From contig JBGQHM010000340.1 of assembly GCA_041497995.1 (NCBI GenBank), forward strand, positions 1 through 7,334: a stretch of DNA of 7,334 nucleotides, written 5' to 3'. The notes below the pieces were generated by a model. The model saw only the letters and a program-made list of their open reading frames with translations, was not told where the DNA came from and did not search any database. Below are positions 1-5,969 of the stretch, piece after piece. Numbering within the stretch: position 1 is the first letter of the stretch; the number at the start of each line of letters is the position of its first letter. The position numbers and the translations under genes were made by a program. Source of the DNA: DATKMS01 sp041497995 (GTDB taxonomy: Bacteria; Desulfobacterota; Binatia; HRBIN30).

Positions 1-592
1 AGATGCCGGCTGAGAGGTCGCCGTCACTGATCAATCGGATGCGGGCGCCGGCGGTGCGGAGGTCTTCGATCAGCTTCTCGTGGCGCGGCCGATCGAGCAC
101 GATGATGACGAGATCGGTCACCGCGCGGTCGAGCCGCTTGGCGATCGCCTTGAGGTTGTCGGCCACCGGCGCATCGAGGTGCACGACACCGCGCGCCGCC
201 GGCCCGACGACAATCTTCTCCATGTAGCAGTCCGGCGCGTGCAGCAACCCACCGCGATTCGATGCGGCTAGCACGGCAATCGCCGCGGGTGATCCTGTAG
301 CGCACAGGTTCGTTCCTTCGAGTGGGTCAACCGCAATGCTCACCTCTGGATCCTCGGCGCGGCCGCGACCCACCTGTTCGCCGATGTACAGCATCGGCGC
401 CTCGTCGCGCTCGCCTTCGCCGATGACCACCGTCCCACGCATCGGCAGCGCATCCATCGCTTTGCGCATCGCCTCGACGGCCACGTGGTCCGAATGCTTG
501 CGGGCTCCTTGCCCCATCGTGCGCGCCGCGGCGACTGCGGCTTCCTCGACGACTCGCAGGAACTCGCGTGACAACAAGGCTTCCATTGACAT
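1..592 (-). CDS. glpX: Class II fructose-1,6-bisphosphatase (GlpX), 3' end beyond the window
   Basis: This cytosolic enzyme hydrolyses fructose 1,6-bisphosphate to fructose 6-phosphate in gluconeogenesis; in some lineages it also acts on sedoheptulose 1,7-bisphosphate. I translated the reverse strand by hand: 197 uninterrupted codons from ATG at 592, of a family usually about 320-340 residues long. GlpX signatures appear in order: GQG...HSDHVAVEAMR (about 27-43), IGEGERDEAPMLYIGE (57-72), IAVDPLEGT (86-94), APDCYMEK, and ISDGDLSAGI at the edge. D35, E59, D89 and E92 correspond to the metal-binding acidic residues of the family. The start is favoured because GGGAGGA (complement of 602-608) lies 9 nt upstream; a second in-frame ATG at 586 is possible. 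The gene is divergent from the SDR gene. Family assignment is secure; substrate preference between FBP and SBP cannot be told. Confidence 0.95.
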   Translation of the reverse strand, partial: MSMEALLSREFLRVVEEAAVAAARTMGQGARKHSDHVAVEAMRKAMDALPMRGTVVIGEGERDEAPMLYIGEQVGRGRAEDPEVSIAVDPLEGTNLCATGSPAAIAVLAASNRGGLLHAPDCYMEKIVVGPAARGVVHLDAPVADNLKAIAKRLDRAVTDLVIIVLDRPRHEKLIEDLRTAGARIRLISDGDLSAGI

Positions 593-653
593 GGCTGGCG
601 GTCCTCCCAAGGGTCTAGTTGCACATTTGATTCAGAGCGGCAATGGTTCGTCT
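593..653. promoter_or_regulatory. Divergent intergenic region between glpX and the SDR gene
   Basis: This 61-nt gap must carry the 5' ends and probably the promoters of both divergent genes, unless promoters lie inside the coding regions. The clearest signal is the glpX Shine-Dalgarno sequence GGGAGGA (complement of 602-608). TTGCAC at 619-624 resembles a -35 box for the rightward gene, but the matching -10 position (about 642-647) is poor and would nearly abut the start codon. No convincing operator palindrome is visible. That promoters lie here is inferred from gene arrangement, not from strong motifs. Confidence 0.4.
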
Positions 654-1478
654 ATGACCCGCGTCATCGATGGCAAGGTGGCGATCGTCACCGGCGCCGC
701 CGGCGGGCTCGGACGCGCGTACGCGCTGGCGCTGGCGCAGGCGGGGGCGTCGGTCGTGGTGAATGACGTCAGCAGCGCGATCGGGACGACCGGCGCAGTC
801 GTGACAGAGATCCGCGCAAATGGAGGCCGCGCCCTCGGTATCGTCGAGTCCGTCGCTGATGCAGGCGGCGTGCGCCGCCTGGTCGACGAGACAGTCGGCA
901 CGTTCGGGCGATTGGACATTCTCGTCAACAACGCCGGCATCGTCCGCAGTGCGCCGATCGTCGACATGAGCGATGCGGACTTCGACGCGGTGCTCGCCGT
1001 CCACCTGCGCGGCACGTTCCTATGCACGCGCGAAGCGATGCGCGCCATGCGCATGGGCGGCGGCGGACGCATCATCAACACGACCTCCGGCCGCGCCTAC
1101 TACGGCCACTCCGCGGGCACCGCAAACTACGCCGCAGCAAAGGGCGGCATCATCAGCTTGACCGGCGTCACTGCCGTCGAGGGCAAGGAGTACGGCATCA
1201 CGTGCAACGCGATCTCGCCGCTGGCGCGGACGAGTATGTCGGCGCAGTTCCTGGCGGGCGACGACGACCCCACGCTCGACCCGGCGGCGGTTGCACCGAT
1301 GATCGTCTTCCTCGCCTCCGCCGCCGCAGCCTCGATTACCGGCGAAGTCTTCCGTGTCGCCCGCGGCGAGATCGCGGTCGTGCGGACCACGATCGGAGCG
1401 CCGGTGCGCTCACGCACTGCACATTGGACGGTTGAGGAGATCGTGCAGCGGATCGACGAAGTCCGCAGGGAGCCGTAG
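654..1478 (+). CDS. Short-chain dehydrogenase/reductase, HSD17B4 (multifunctional enzyme 2) type
   Basis: A 274-residue classical SDR, probably an NAD(H)-dependent 3-hydroxyacyl-CoA or hydroxy-lipid dehydrogenase. The Rossmann motif TGAAGGLG (13-20) is followed by GRAYALALAQAGASVVVND. The acidic D38 at the end of beta-2 favours NAD(H) over NADP(H). NNAG lies at 92-95, the catalytic serine is probably S145, and YAAAK gives Y159 and K163. VHLRGTF (116-122) has histidine where classical SDRs have the catalytic-tetrad asparagine; human HSD17B4 has the same VHLRG, as I recall its sequence, so this looks like a subfamily mark. NAISPLART and ITGEVFRV near the end also fit. The frame is open upstream to about 336, but that part runs antisense to glpX, and ATG 654 sits just before the beta-1 strand. 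Its Shine-Dalgarno is weak (AGAGCGG, 634-640). Family is firm; substrate is unknown. A FabG-like role is less likely. Confidence 0.9.
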   Translation: MTRVIDGKVAIVTGAAGGLGRAYALALAQAGASVVVNDVSSAIGTTGAVVTEIRANGGRALGIVESVADAGGVRRLVDETVGTFGRLDILVNNAGIVRSAPIVDMSDADFDAVLAVHLRGTFLCTREAMRAMRMGGGGRIINTTSGRAYYGHSAGTANYAAAKGGIISLTGVTAVEGKEYGITCNAISPLARTSMSAQFLAGDDDPTLDPAAVAPMIVFLASAAAASITGEVFRVARGEIAVVRTTIGAPVRSRTAHWTVEEIVQRIDEVRREP

Positions 1479-1495
1479 GCGACGACAAGCCGATT

Positions 1496-1528
1496 GGGGT
1501 GGTATAGGCTTCTAGCCTGTACCACCCC
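1496..1528 (+). repeat. REP-like hairpin repeat, left copy
   Basis: This is an imperfect palindrome with arms at 1496-1510 and 1514-1528 around a TCT loop. Fourteen of the 15 pairs are Watson-Crick and one is T-G (1505 with 1519), which is a tolerated wobble on this strand but A-C on the other. Flanking TT (1494-1495) and AA (1530-1531) could extend the stem past one bulged C. Bases 1499-1525 are identical to the reverse complement of 2058-2084. The hairpin ends 9 nt before the transposase start, and TAG at 1505-1507 closes the transposase frame upstream. There is no T-tract, so it does not look like a standard intrinsic terminator, although it follows the SDR stop by only 17 nt. Confidence 0.9.
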
Positions 1529-1537
1529 CAACGCGCC

Positions 1538-2071
1538 ATGACGCTACGATCGCACCGCGCACCGAAGGACCGGCTCAAACCGATCGGCGCAGACCTGATC
1601 CAGACGCGACGCTGGTTACCACATTGGCAACAGGGTGGTGCCACCTACTTCGTCACGTTTCGCACCGCTACCGTTGAGCTATCGACTGACTTGCGATCTG
1701 TGGTGCTCAGCGGAGTTCGCCACTTCGACGACCGACGCTACACACTGTGGGCGACTGTTGTCATGCCTGACCACGCGCATCTCCTGTTGGCGCCGCTGGA
1801 ACAAGAATCCGGCCAGTGGTGGTCTCTCTCCAGCATCATGCACTCTTTGAAGGCGCATAGCGCGAAGCAAGTGAACCAAAGGCTTCAGCGTTCGGGAGCT
1901 GTCTGGATGCAGGAGAGCTTCGATCGCATCATCCGTGATGCAGACGAGCTCGTTGAGAAATGGCAGTACATTCGCAACAACCCCGTCAAACGGGGGCTTT
2001 GCCAGCGCCCGGAAGATTGGGACGCTTTCTACGAACGCAGCACCGCGCCGCTGACCAGTGGTACAGGCTAG
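1538..2071 (+). CDS. REP-associated tyrosine transposase (RAYT, TnpA_REP / Y1 HUH family)
   Basis: A 177-residue single-stranded-DNA endonuclease expected to cut and rejoin REP hairpins through a phosphotyrosine link. Family marks appear in order: YFVTFR (37-42), the HUH motif in VVMPDHAHLLL with H79 and H81, a helix LSSIMHSLKAHSAKQVN (97-113), VWMQESFDRIIRD (122-134), and WQYIRNNPVKRGL with the likely catalytic tyrosine Y144. All expected catalytic residues are present and the length is normal, so it looks intact and may be active. ATG 1538 is the only credible start, because TAG at 1505-1507 inside the left hairpin stops the frame and no other ATG, GTG or TTG lies between. No Shine-Dalgarno sequence is evident in 1529-1537. 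The stop codon lies in the right hairpin, which encodes the last residues SGTG. Expression may therefore be low or structure-controlled; that is inference. Confidence 0.92.
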   Translation: MTLRSHRAPKDRLKPIGADLIQTRRWLPHWQQGGATYFVTFRTATVELSTDLRSVVLSGVRHFDDRRYTLWATVVMPDHAHLLLAPLEQESGQWWSLSSIMHSLKAHSAKQVNQRLQRSGAVWMQESFDRIIRDADELVEKWQYIRNNPVKRGLCQRPEDWDAFYERSTAPLTSGTG

Positions 2072-2087
2072 AAGCCTATACCACTGG
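2055..2087 (-). repeat. REP-like hairpin repeat, right copy, inverted
   Basis: Arms at 2055-2069 and 2073-2087 pair around an AGA loop, with one C-A mismatch (2064 with 2079) on the plus strand that becomes a T-G wobble on the minus strand. The 27-nt core 2058-2084 is the exact reverse complement of 1499-1525 in the left copy. The outermost three pairs are CCA/TGG here, but GGG/CCC in the left copy. The transposase stop TAG (2069-2071) falls at the arm/loop junction. The hairpin lies in the short gap between two convergent genes, so it could also affect transcript 3' ends, though no T-tract is present. Confidence 0.9.
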
Positions 2088-2117
2088 AACCTGCTTGCGC
2101 CGGACCGGCGGCCGGCC

Positions 2118-3209
2118 TTACGCGAAGTGCGGGATCACGTGCTTACCGAACAACCGGATCGAATTCATCGCCGCCTCGTGTGAGATGCGGCCGGCCTGCA
2201 TGAGGCAGAGGACACGGTCGATGCCCGCGGCTTGATACTTCTCCAACTTGCGCACGCATTTGTCCGGATCGCCGACGATGACCATGTCTTCGGCATCCAG
2301 CTCTTCGAAGGTCACGGTGTTGTCGACGACCTTGCCGATGATCGGATGCGCCTTACGGAACTCTTCGTACGGGCCGATCTTCTGCGCGTCGCGGCCGCGC
2401 GCCGCCAGCACCTGGAAGGCGTACCGCATGTACCACAGCGCCGCGTCGTGGCCGCCGTTGGTGCGCGCCTGCTCATCGGTCTCGGCGCAGTGCACGATGG
2501 TGAAGGCACCGACCTGATCGTTGACGAACTTGCCGACGGGCTTCGCCTGCTTGACCTCCTTCTTGTAGCTGCGGATCTGTTCCGCGACTTCGCCGACCGT
2601 GAGGAACAGTGTCAGCCCCAACGCGCCGATGCCGAGTTGGCCGGCGATCTGCCAGCTCTCCGGGCTGGTCGCCGCCACCCACAACGGCGGATGCGGCTTC
2701 TGAACGGGCTTGGGAAGGATGGAGCGCTCAGGAATGTTGAAGTGCTTGCCGTCGTAGGCGGGGAACGGGTCTTCGGTCCACATGCGCGGGATGACTTCCA
2801 ACGCCTCCTGCCACATGGAGCGACTCTCCTCGAAGTGGATGCCGAAGGCTTGCTGCTCGTACAGGCTGGAACGGCCCGTACCGAATTCGAGCCGGCCGTT
2901 GCTCATGATGTCGAGTACGGCGGCGCGTTCGGCAACACGGATGGGATGATTGAACGGATACGGCAGCAGCACGACGCCGTGGCCGATACGGATATGCTTC
3001 GTGCGGGCCGCGACCGCGGCGAGAAACACCTCCGGCGCCGATGAATGCGAGAACTCGTTGAGGAAGTGGTGCTCGACCTCCCACAGCGTGTGGAAGCCCA
3101 TCGTGTCCGCCAGCTCCGCCTGCGCCAGCGCCTGCCAGTAGCAGTCGTACTCGCTGCGCGCGTGCCAGGGCTTGAGCATCTCCATCTCGTACAGCAAATC
3201 AATCTTCAT
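2118..3209 (-). CDS. LLM-class (luciferase-like) flavin-dependent oxidoreductase
   Basis: A 363-residue cytosolic TIM-barrel protein of the bacterial luciferase family, which uses reduced FMN or F420 to oxidise organic substrates; the substrate cannot be assigned here. The N-terminal strand MKIDLLYEME is followed by EVEHHFLNEFSHSSAPEVFL (44-63), a pattern typical of LuxA-like members. Next come IGHGVVLLP (75-83), the phosphate-binding-type segment GRLEFGTGR (105-113), and KPVQKPHPPLWVAATSPES (167-185). Near the C-terminus, VGDPDKCVRKLEKYQAAGIDRVL is the usual dehydrogenase-type helix and strand of this family. The start is supported by GGGAG (complement of 3216-3220), 6 nt upstream. The gene converges on the RAYT cassette and follows the 393-residue protein gene after 79 nt. 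Cofactor choice (FMN or F420) is not decidable by eye. Confidence 0.92.
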   Translation of the reverse strand: MKIDLLYEMEMLKPWHARSEYDCYWQALAQAELADTMGFHTLWEVEHHFLNEFSHSSAPEVFLAAVAARTKHIRIGHGVVLLPYPFNHPIRVAERAAVLDIMSNGRLEFGTGRSSLYEQQAFGIHFEESRSMWQEALEVIPRMWTEDPFPAYDGKHFNIPERSILPKPVQKPHPPLWVAATSPESWQIAGQLGIGALGLTLFLTVGEVAEQIRSYKKEVKQAKPVGKFVNDQVGAFTIVHCAETDEQARTNGGHDAALWYMRYAFQVLAARGRDAQKIGPYEEFRKAHPIIGKVVDNTVTFEELDAEDMVIVGDPDKCVRKLEKYQAAGIDRVLCLMQAGRISHEAAMNSIRLFGKHVIPHFA

Positions 3210-3241
3210 GCACCTCTCCCGGCGGCTTCGCCAAGTTCTTC

Positions 3242-3276
3242 ATTCACCATTCAGCATTCACCATTCAACATTCGCG
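3242..3276. repeat. Degenerate heptamer tandem repeat, consensus ATTCAnC
   Basis: Five successive 7-base units start at 3242, 3249, 3256, 3263 and 3270. The first four fit ATTCAnC with C, G, C and A at the variable place; the fifth is ATTCGCG. The preceding seven bases (3235-3241) are a weaker relative. The array fills much of the 79-nt gap between the stop of the 393-residue protein gene and the LLM start. It is AT-richer than its surroundings. It forms no obvious hairpin. It resembles in kind the heptamer short tandem repeats reported between genes in cyanobacteria; its function here is unknown. Confidence 0.75.
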
Positions 3277-3288
3277 GTGGCGCCGCGC

Positions 3289-4470
3289 TCACCGCGTACG
3301 GCGCTGTTGCATCTCACGCGCCGCCTGCTGTGGGGTGAGCACCAACGAGCCGCGGACTTCCTCTTCCTCGCGTTGCTCCTCCATCTGGAGGAACGCGAAG
3401 AAGCAGGCACGGACGAGTTGCTCGCACAACGGAATGTCACGACCACCATGCGTGCTACTCTCCAGCGCCAGCGCCGCCGACAACGCCCGCTCGGCCGCCT
3501 CACGGCGTCCGGTCGCGCGGAAGAAGTACGCCATTTCTTCCAATCGACGGACCCAGCTCGGTTGCAGGGCGCCACCGAAGAGCTCCTCGATCGCGCGTGC
3601 GATGAGCGCGAGGAACCGCTCCTGCTGTTGCGACTTATTGAGGAGGACCGGACTGTCCTTGATGTGCTGCGCCTCATCCAAGTAGGGCTTGAGCGTTTCC
3701 TGATCGAAGAACCACGTGCGCAGCTCTTTCTCTTCAAGCAGCGTCGCCGAGTCGGCCAGCAGCTGCGGATTGCCGCGTACGGCGGCGGCATCGAGGTGTG
3801 CGAGGATGAGCGGCTGCATCTCGGTAACCGGCGCCTTGATGAGTTGGGCACGCTTCCCGGGATAATCGCCGCCCGATTGACCGCGCGCTGCCGCCCAGTG
3901 AAAGGCGCGGTCGATGAGGTAGTCGCAGTAGCGCCAGTCCGCTTCGATCATGCGCAGCTCGTGCTTGCGCAGCAGCTCTTCGCGGGAGGCCTTTACCGCC
4001 TTGCGCGTGGTCTCGAACAGGTTCACCTCGCGCAAGCCCTCCGGATCGTTGATGACGGCGAAGAGATGGGCCAAGCCACCTTGATGCGGCTTCAACACCC
4101 AGACCAGTTGGTCGCCACGGCCATCGACGGCGGAGAGATAGCCTTCCAGCATCGGTCCCCCGATCACGGGTGGCGGCGCTGGAGCGGGAGCGGCGGGAAT
4201 GGCGACGCCGCGTTGATCGAGCCGATACAACGACCGCTTCACCTCTTTGTGCACCAGCTTGTCGGTGCTGGCCGTGTCGAGCGCTTGCAAGGCATCGACA
4301 CTTGCCGTGTCGGCGTGCGCACCAAGGCGGGTGGCGATCGCCAGATCAGCGGCGGGATCGCGCCCGATCGCGGTGCGGAGCGCGTGCACAGGCGCGTCCG
4401 CGGACACTCCCCACTCTTGCAGCCGCTGCTCACCCAGCCGCAGCTGCGTCTCACGGTTTGGTTTGCTCAT
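3289..4470 (-). CDS. Uncharacterised protein of 393 residues, coupled to the M23 peptidase
   Basis: I do not recognise a named family. No signal peptide, membrane segment or catalytic motif is seen, so it is probably cytosolic. An alpha-helical N-terminal part (about 1-88) ends in VHKEVKRSLYRLDQRGV. A proline/alanine linker follows (91-101). A segment that looks strand-rich (108-150, with GYLSAVDGRGDQLVWVLKP) leads into a long helical region (about 155-390) rich in charged residues, with Q- and E-rich stretches. Residues 305-335 (RRLEEMAYFFRATGRREAAERALSAAL, given in outline) resemble a TPR- or HEAT-like helical pair. ATG 4470 overlaps the end of the M23 gene by 20 nt in another frame, which suggests translational coupling. 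The Shine-Dalgarno is weak (GGA, 8 nt upstream). The plus-strand open frame over the same region is judged an artefact. A role linked to the peptidase is only inferred. Confidence 0.8.
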   Translation of the reverse strand: MSKPNRETQLRLGEQRLQEWGVSADAPVHALRTAIGRDPAADLAIATRLGAHADTASVDALQALDTASTDKLVHKEVKRSLYRLDQRGVAIPAAPAPAPPPVIGGPMLEGYLSAVDGRGDQLVWVLKPHQGGLAHLFAVINDPEGLREVNLFETTRKAVKASREELLRKHELRMIEADWRYCDYLIDRAFHWAAARGQSGGDYPGKRAQLIKAPVTEMQPLILAHLDAAAVRGNPQLLADSATLLEEKELRTWFFDQETLKPYLDEAQHIKDSPVLLNKSQQQERFLALIARAIEELFGGALQPSWVRRLEEMAYFFRATGRREAAERALSAALALESSTHGGRDIPLCEQLVRACFFAFLQMEEQREEEEVRGSLVLTPQQAAREMQQRRTR

Positions 4471-5839
4471 GCGTCTGTTCCGGTTCTGCTGCAGTCGTCC
4501 GCGGGAACATGGTCAGCTTCGGTGTCACGTGGTCGTGCAGCCAATGCGGATCCCACCACTCCACCGGGTCGACATGCACGCCGGCCAACAGTATCGAGAA
4601 GTGCAAGTGATCGCCACCCGCTAGGCCGGTCTCTCCGGTCTGGCCGAGTGTTTGTGCGATCGCGACCTGATCTCCTTCCTTCACCGCGAAGGTGCTGAGG
4701 TGCCCGTACAGCGAGAAGATGCCGAGGCCGTGATCGAGGATCACCGTGTTGCCGTAGATGCCGAGGTTGTCTGCGAATACCACCTTGCCCGCCTGCGCTG
4801 CCTCGACCGGGCTCAACTTGAGCGAGGCAAGGTCGTACCCAAGATGCGTCTGGTGGTCGATGGACTGACCTTTGTAGGTGTACGTGCGGCGATCGGCGAA
4901 AGCGCTGAGCGGCGCGGCGTTCGATTGGCGATGGAACGCGCCGTTCCAAAAGGATGACGGCGCCGACGTCTTGGTAAGCTCGTGGATGCGCGCCTCGTTC
5001 TGCCGCCGCAGGTCACCGTTGATTTTCAGATAGCCCTGCACGAGATCTGCGGCGATCGGCAAGTGGCTGGCTTCCTCGATCTCCGGGACCTTGCGAGCCA
5101 GGAAGGCATCATCGACCGCCAGCGTCCGCTCCGCGAAAGTGCGTGGCTTGATGGTGACCGGGAGCACGACGTCGCGCTGGTTGCCCGCCGCATCCGCTGC
5201 AATCAGGCGCGGGCGGACATCGGCGGTGAGGTCCTGCGGAATCGCGAAGAACGCCAGTGCTACGCCCTTGTCCGCAAAGTAGCCGGTGACCGCGGGGAAG
5301 AAGTACTTGTCGACTTCGATACCGCTGCGCACGGTGTCCGGCGATTGGCGAAAGACGGCAAGCTCGACGCCGCCCAACCGGGCGTTGTGCTGCGTAGTGA
5401 GCAATTCGATCCGCGGCGGCGTCAGGTCGAGCGTGGCGGGCACGGTCAGGCGGGGCGCCACGGTGGTGCCCATCGGATGCCACGCGTATGTATCGGCAAG
5501 CACTTCGATCGTCACCGGACCTTCGGGCACTTTGAGTCCTACGAGATCCGGCTCGATGTGAATGCGTTTCTCGGTCACGCCGCTGCCGCGCCAGCCGGAC
5601 TTCGGATAGGTCTCGCTGAGCAGCTCGTGCGCATTGCCGCCGGCCTGCAGGCGCACGGTCACCGTACGCAGGCCCGTCGCCTCGCTGCGCAGGTCGATGT
5701 CGATCGGTGTCTTCCGGCCGAGCGCTTCAAGCGGCGCAGCCAGTACAGCCTGCGGAGGGTGTTTCTCGAACTTGAGCCACCAAAGAACGCCGGCAACCAG
5801 CAGCGCCGCGCTCACGAGAACGAGCGCGGCCCGCCTCAA
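4451..5839 (-). CDS. M23-family metallopeptidase with N-terminal membrane anchor
   Basis: A 462-residue zinc peptidase of the LytM/lysostaphin type, expected to cleave peptidoglycan cross-links outside the cytoplasmic membrane, or to be a divisome/septal regulator. After MRR, a hydrophobic stretch (about 4-22) looks like an uncleaved anchor. Residues 139-230 (DLTPPRIELL to LPVTIKP) look like an Ig-like beta-sandwich. The C-terminal M23 domain has HLGYD (H332, D336), YGHLS (H380) and HLHFS (H411, H413), so the zinc ligands and catalytic histidines are all present. WW and H-rich residues (428-437) follow, then a polar tail. The start codon is TTG: an in-frame TGA at 5846-5848 excludes anything upstream, and AGGTGA (complement of 5846-5851) sits 6 nt before it. 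The gene overlaps the 393-residue gene downstream and diverges from the CoA-transferase. Which bond it cuts is unknown. Confidence 0.92.
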   Translation of the reverse strand: MRRAALVLVSAALLVAGVLWWLKFEKHPPQAVLAAPLEALGRKTPIDIDLRSEATGLRTVTVRLQAGGNAHELLSETYPKSGWRGSGVTEKRIHIEPDLVGLKVPEGPVTIEVLADTYAWHPMGTTVAPRLTVPATLDLTPPRIELLTTQHNARLGGVELAVFRQSPDTVRSGIEVDKYFFPAVTGYFADKGVALAFFAIPQDLTADVRPRLIAADAAGNQRDVVLPVTIKPRTFAERTLAVDDAFLARKVPEIEEASHLPIAADLVQGYLKINGDLRRQNEARIHELTKTSAPSSFWNGAFHRQSNAAPLSAFADRRTYTYKGQSIDHQTHLGYDLASLKLSPVEAAQAGKVVFADNLGIYGNTVILDHGLGIFSLYGHLSTFAVKEGDQVAIAQTLGQTGETGLAGGDHLHFSILLAGVHVDPVEWWDPHWLHDHVTPKLTMFPRTTAAEPEQTHEQTKP

Positions 5840-5969
5840 GGTCGTTCACCTGCGTCAGTCATAGGCGTGTGGTTATTCGCCCCGCGTAGGGCGATGTCAA
5901 GGTGGTACCGTCGCACCGAAGAGAGACGCCACACCGCGGCGTCGCTCGCCTTGCAGTCGCGCACGACAT
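5840..5969. promoter_or_regulatory. Divergent intergenic region between the M23 and CoA-transferase genes
   Basis: This 130-nt gap separates two divergent genes and probably carries both promoters. Visible items are the M23 Shine-Dalgarno AGGTGA (complement of 5846-5851) and a short inverted repeat, CGCCC (5878-5882) with GGGCG (5889-5893) around six bases, which could be an operator half-site pair or chance in GC-rich DNA. No convincing -35/-10 pair was found for either gene. Promoter content is inferred from gene direction. Confidence 0.35.

Larger units (their letters stand above)
1496..2087 (+). mobile_element. RAYT/REP cassette: transposase gene between inverted palindromic repeats
   Basis: A compact unit of about 590 bp lies between the SDR gene and the convergent LLM oxidoreductase. 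It consists of a 33-nt hairpin repeat, a REP-associated tyrosine transposase gene, and the same hairpin in opposite orientation. RAYTs are single-stranded-DNA HUH transposases related to the IS200/IS605 family, known to flank themselves with REP/BIME palindromes and to be linked to their genomic spread. Only 17 bases separate the SDR stop from the left hairpin, and 30 bases separate the right hairpin from the LLM stop, so the cassette fits exactly between two genes. Hand counts give 34 and 35 G+C per 60 bases at 1861-1920 and 1681-1740, against 40 at 1021-1080 in the SDR gene, a modest compositional difference. No target-site duplication was found. Cassette limits are inferred from the repeats. 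Confidence 0.8.

Noticed and set aside
336..653. N-terminal extension of the SDR frame by 106 codons
   Set aside because: This part is antisense to glpX and low in hydrophobic structure. The SDR fold starts immediately after ATG 654.
1496..1528. Left hairpin as an intrinsic terminator for the SDR gene
   Set aside because: The stem is strong but there is no T-run on either side, and the same core recurs inverted beside the transposase, so a REP-type repeat explains it better. A secondary effect on transcript ends remains possible.
2232..3044. Plus-strand open frame of 270 codons inside the LLM gene
   Set aside because: It is fully antisense to a gene with firm family motifs; the composition is that expected of a complementary frame.
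3172..4698. Long plus-strand open frame of 508 codons, antisense to the 393-residue gene and both neighbours
   Set aside because: It begins inside the LLM gene start, passes through the heptamer array and ends inside the M23 C-terminus. Its translation is arginine- and leucine-rich with no recognisable motif. Long antisense frames are common in GC-rich genes.
5878..5893. Short inverted repeat CGCCC/GGGCG in the divergent gap as an operator
   Set aside because: Five paired bases in GC-rich DNA are expected by chance, and there is no second copy or known motif.
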